In this document: positions 6,890 to 7,630 of the stretch, in pieces
How the letters are laid out: every line of letters begins with the position of its first letter
How positions within the stretch are numbered: the stretch's first letter is position 1
NCBI GenBank assembly: GCA_009774585.1
Contig: VSOA01000186.1
Location: 1 to 7,630 of the forward strand
Direction: 5' to 3'
Length of the DNA stretch: 7,630 nt
Origin: Lachnospiraceae bacterium
GTDB lineage: Bacteria > Bacillota > Clostridia > Lachnospirales > Lachnospiraceae
The notes under the pieces: model-generated
Database searches by the model: none
What the model was told of the DNA's origin: nothing
What the model saw: only the letters and a program-made list of their open reading frames with translations
Made by a program: the position numbers and the translations under genes

Positions 6890-7630
6890 TCGCAGATGCA
6901 GATTGGCGTTAACGGCGTGCATTGTGCTTCTGGGCAGCTGTCTCATAACAGGATATGCCGCCCGGAAGACGACGGTGTCGGACATCGATTTGTACGGATG
7001 CAGTCCCGTGACGGAAGATTTGTCAGATATTCCGCCTATGGAGAATAAACTGTATGCCGCGTGGGACGGCAAAATATATTACAGACAGTACTCTGATGAA
7101 GACATGGAAGAAGGCGGACTGTGGGCAGATTTTGATCCGGTTGCGGACACTGCAAAAGAGCTCATGTGCATGGAACCTGACGGCAGCGTATTACAGGTTG
7201 GTGTGGATTATGGCTTTGGAGAGATGTTTATTGTCTGCGGGAGAATTTACTCACAAAAGTGTACGGAACAGCAGAGGAATGACGGTGACGATCGACTCAG
7301 AGATTACGTGGTTTATTCCTGCGCTTTGGACGGAAGCGATATGAGGGAATATGATTCGACAAGGGTACTTGCTGCAAAAGGTGACAGAATTATTTGCCAG
7401 ACAATGAATCACGGACTGTCATTCATTGATGCGCGGACTGGAGAAGAACATGTTCTGATGGAACAGTATGCGGGTTATCTGGAGGCTGACGAAGAGGAAC
7501 TATTCTGCTTTTATTACCCCAAAGATGCGGGGGAAGATTCCTATGACGTGACATTGTGCTCCTTGGATTATGAGGGGAATCTGCACGAATTAAAATCGAT
7601 TACCCGTACAGAGTCTGCAGACTGCATGGG
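6846..7630 (+). CDS. Membrane-anchored or lipoprotein-like envelope protein, DUF5050/beta-propeller-like (3' partial)
   Basis: An open frame runs to the window end without a stop (261 codons seen). The first start is ATG 6846, 5 bases after AAGGA (6836-6840), overlapping ileS by 44 bases. TTG 6870 or GTG 6873, following GAGAAGG (6857-6863), are credible alternatives that overlap by 17-20. The N-terminus has a basic region (about 5-19, with RRCR) and a hydrophobic core LALTACIVLLGSCLITGYAA (20-39): a signal anchor, or a lipoprotein signal cut at LGSC (Cys32). The rest is acidic and aromatic and would lie outside the membrane. It shows short repeated units such as KLYAAWDGKIYYRQY, YVVYSCALDGSDMREYD and TLCSLDYEGNLHELK, i.e. 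strand, then 'aromatic-x-C-x-L-D/E-G-S/N' turns, as in clostridial DUF5050 or LRP-type beta-propeller proteins. The family call is tentative and the function unknown. The overlap suggests translation coupled to ileS. Confidence 0.75.
   Translation, partial: MSTERRLPLVWRKCNRRCRLALTACIVLLGSCLITGYAARKTTVSDIDLYGCSPVTEDLSDIPPMENKLYAAWDGKIYYRQYSDEDMEEGGLWADFDPVADTAKELMCMEPDGSVLQVGVDYGFGEMFIVCGRIYSQKCTEQQRNDGDDRLRDYVVYSCALDGSDMREYDSTRVLAAKGDRIICQTMNHGLSFIDARTGEEHVLMEQYAGYLEADEEELFCFYYPKDAGEDSYDVTLCSLDYEGNLHELKSITRTESADCM

Noticed and set aside
6623..7072. A 149-codon - strand frame over the ileS 3' end and following gene
   Set aside because: It is antisense to the conserved C-terminal domain of IleRS and has no recognisable features.
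7054..7344. A + strand frame of 96 codons downstream of ileS
   Set aside because: It overlaps, in another frame, the longer open frame from 6846 that has a signal-like N-terminus and coherent composition. It has no export signal or domain of its own.

Overview
The window looks like a chromosomal segment of a Gram-positive clostridial bacterium (Bacillota, most likely Lachnospiraceae or a relative). The reasons are a T-box riboswitch in front of an aminoacyl-tRNA synthetase gene, strong AAGGAG-type ribosome binding sites, an FtsX-type ABC transporter of the kind common in these bacteria, and the long, eukaryote-like type of isoleucyl-tRNA synthetase often found in Clostridia. The taxon is inferred, not proven. 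All supported genes are on the + strand.

Layout. Bases 1-1995 hold the 3' part of an FtsX/MacB-type ABC permease; its start lies before the window. It is followed by its ATPase (2065-2730), giving a permease-then-ATPase order. An A/T hairpin (2737-2772) separates these from a small PH/GRAM-like protein of unknown function (2795-3181). The 552 bases at 3182-3733 contain no gene but are densely regulatory: a small palindrome, a promoter (TTGACA at 3262), a complete T-box leader (about 3298-3576) with an AUC isoleucine specifier, mutually exclusive antiterminator and terminator, and then two near-adjacent copies of a 47-base double-hairpin repeat (3598-3644 and 3664-3710) just before the ileS ribosome binding site. 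The ileS gene (3734-6889, 1051 codons) encodes a type 2 isoleucyl-tRNA synthetase with a canonical HIGH motif. A further gene begins inside the 3' end of ileS (ATG 6846, or GTG 6873) and runs off the window. It encodes a membrane-anchored or lipoprotein-like extracytoplasmic protein that resembles clostridial beta-propeller (DUF5050-like) proteins.

How the parts work together. The permease and ATPase form one transporter. The T-box senses uncharged tRNA-Ile and allows read-through into ileS when isoleucine is short. The downstream envelope gene overlaps ileS, has no visible promoter of its own, and so probably shares this transcript. The role of the repeat pair inside the ileS leader is unexplained and is the most unusual element here. 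No mobile element, CRISPR array, rRNA or tRNA gene was seen, and I see no clear evidence of a wholly new multi-gene system.
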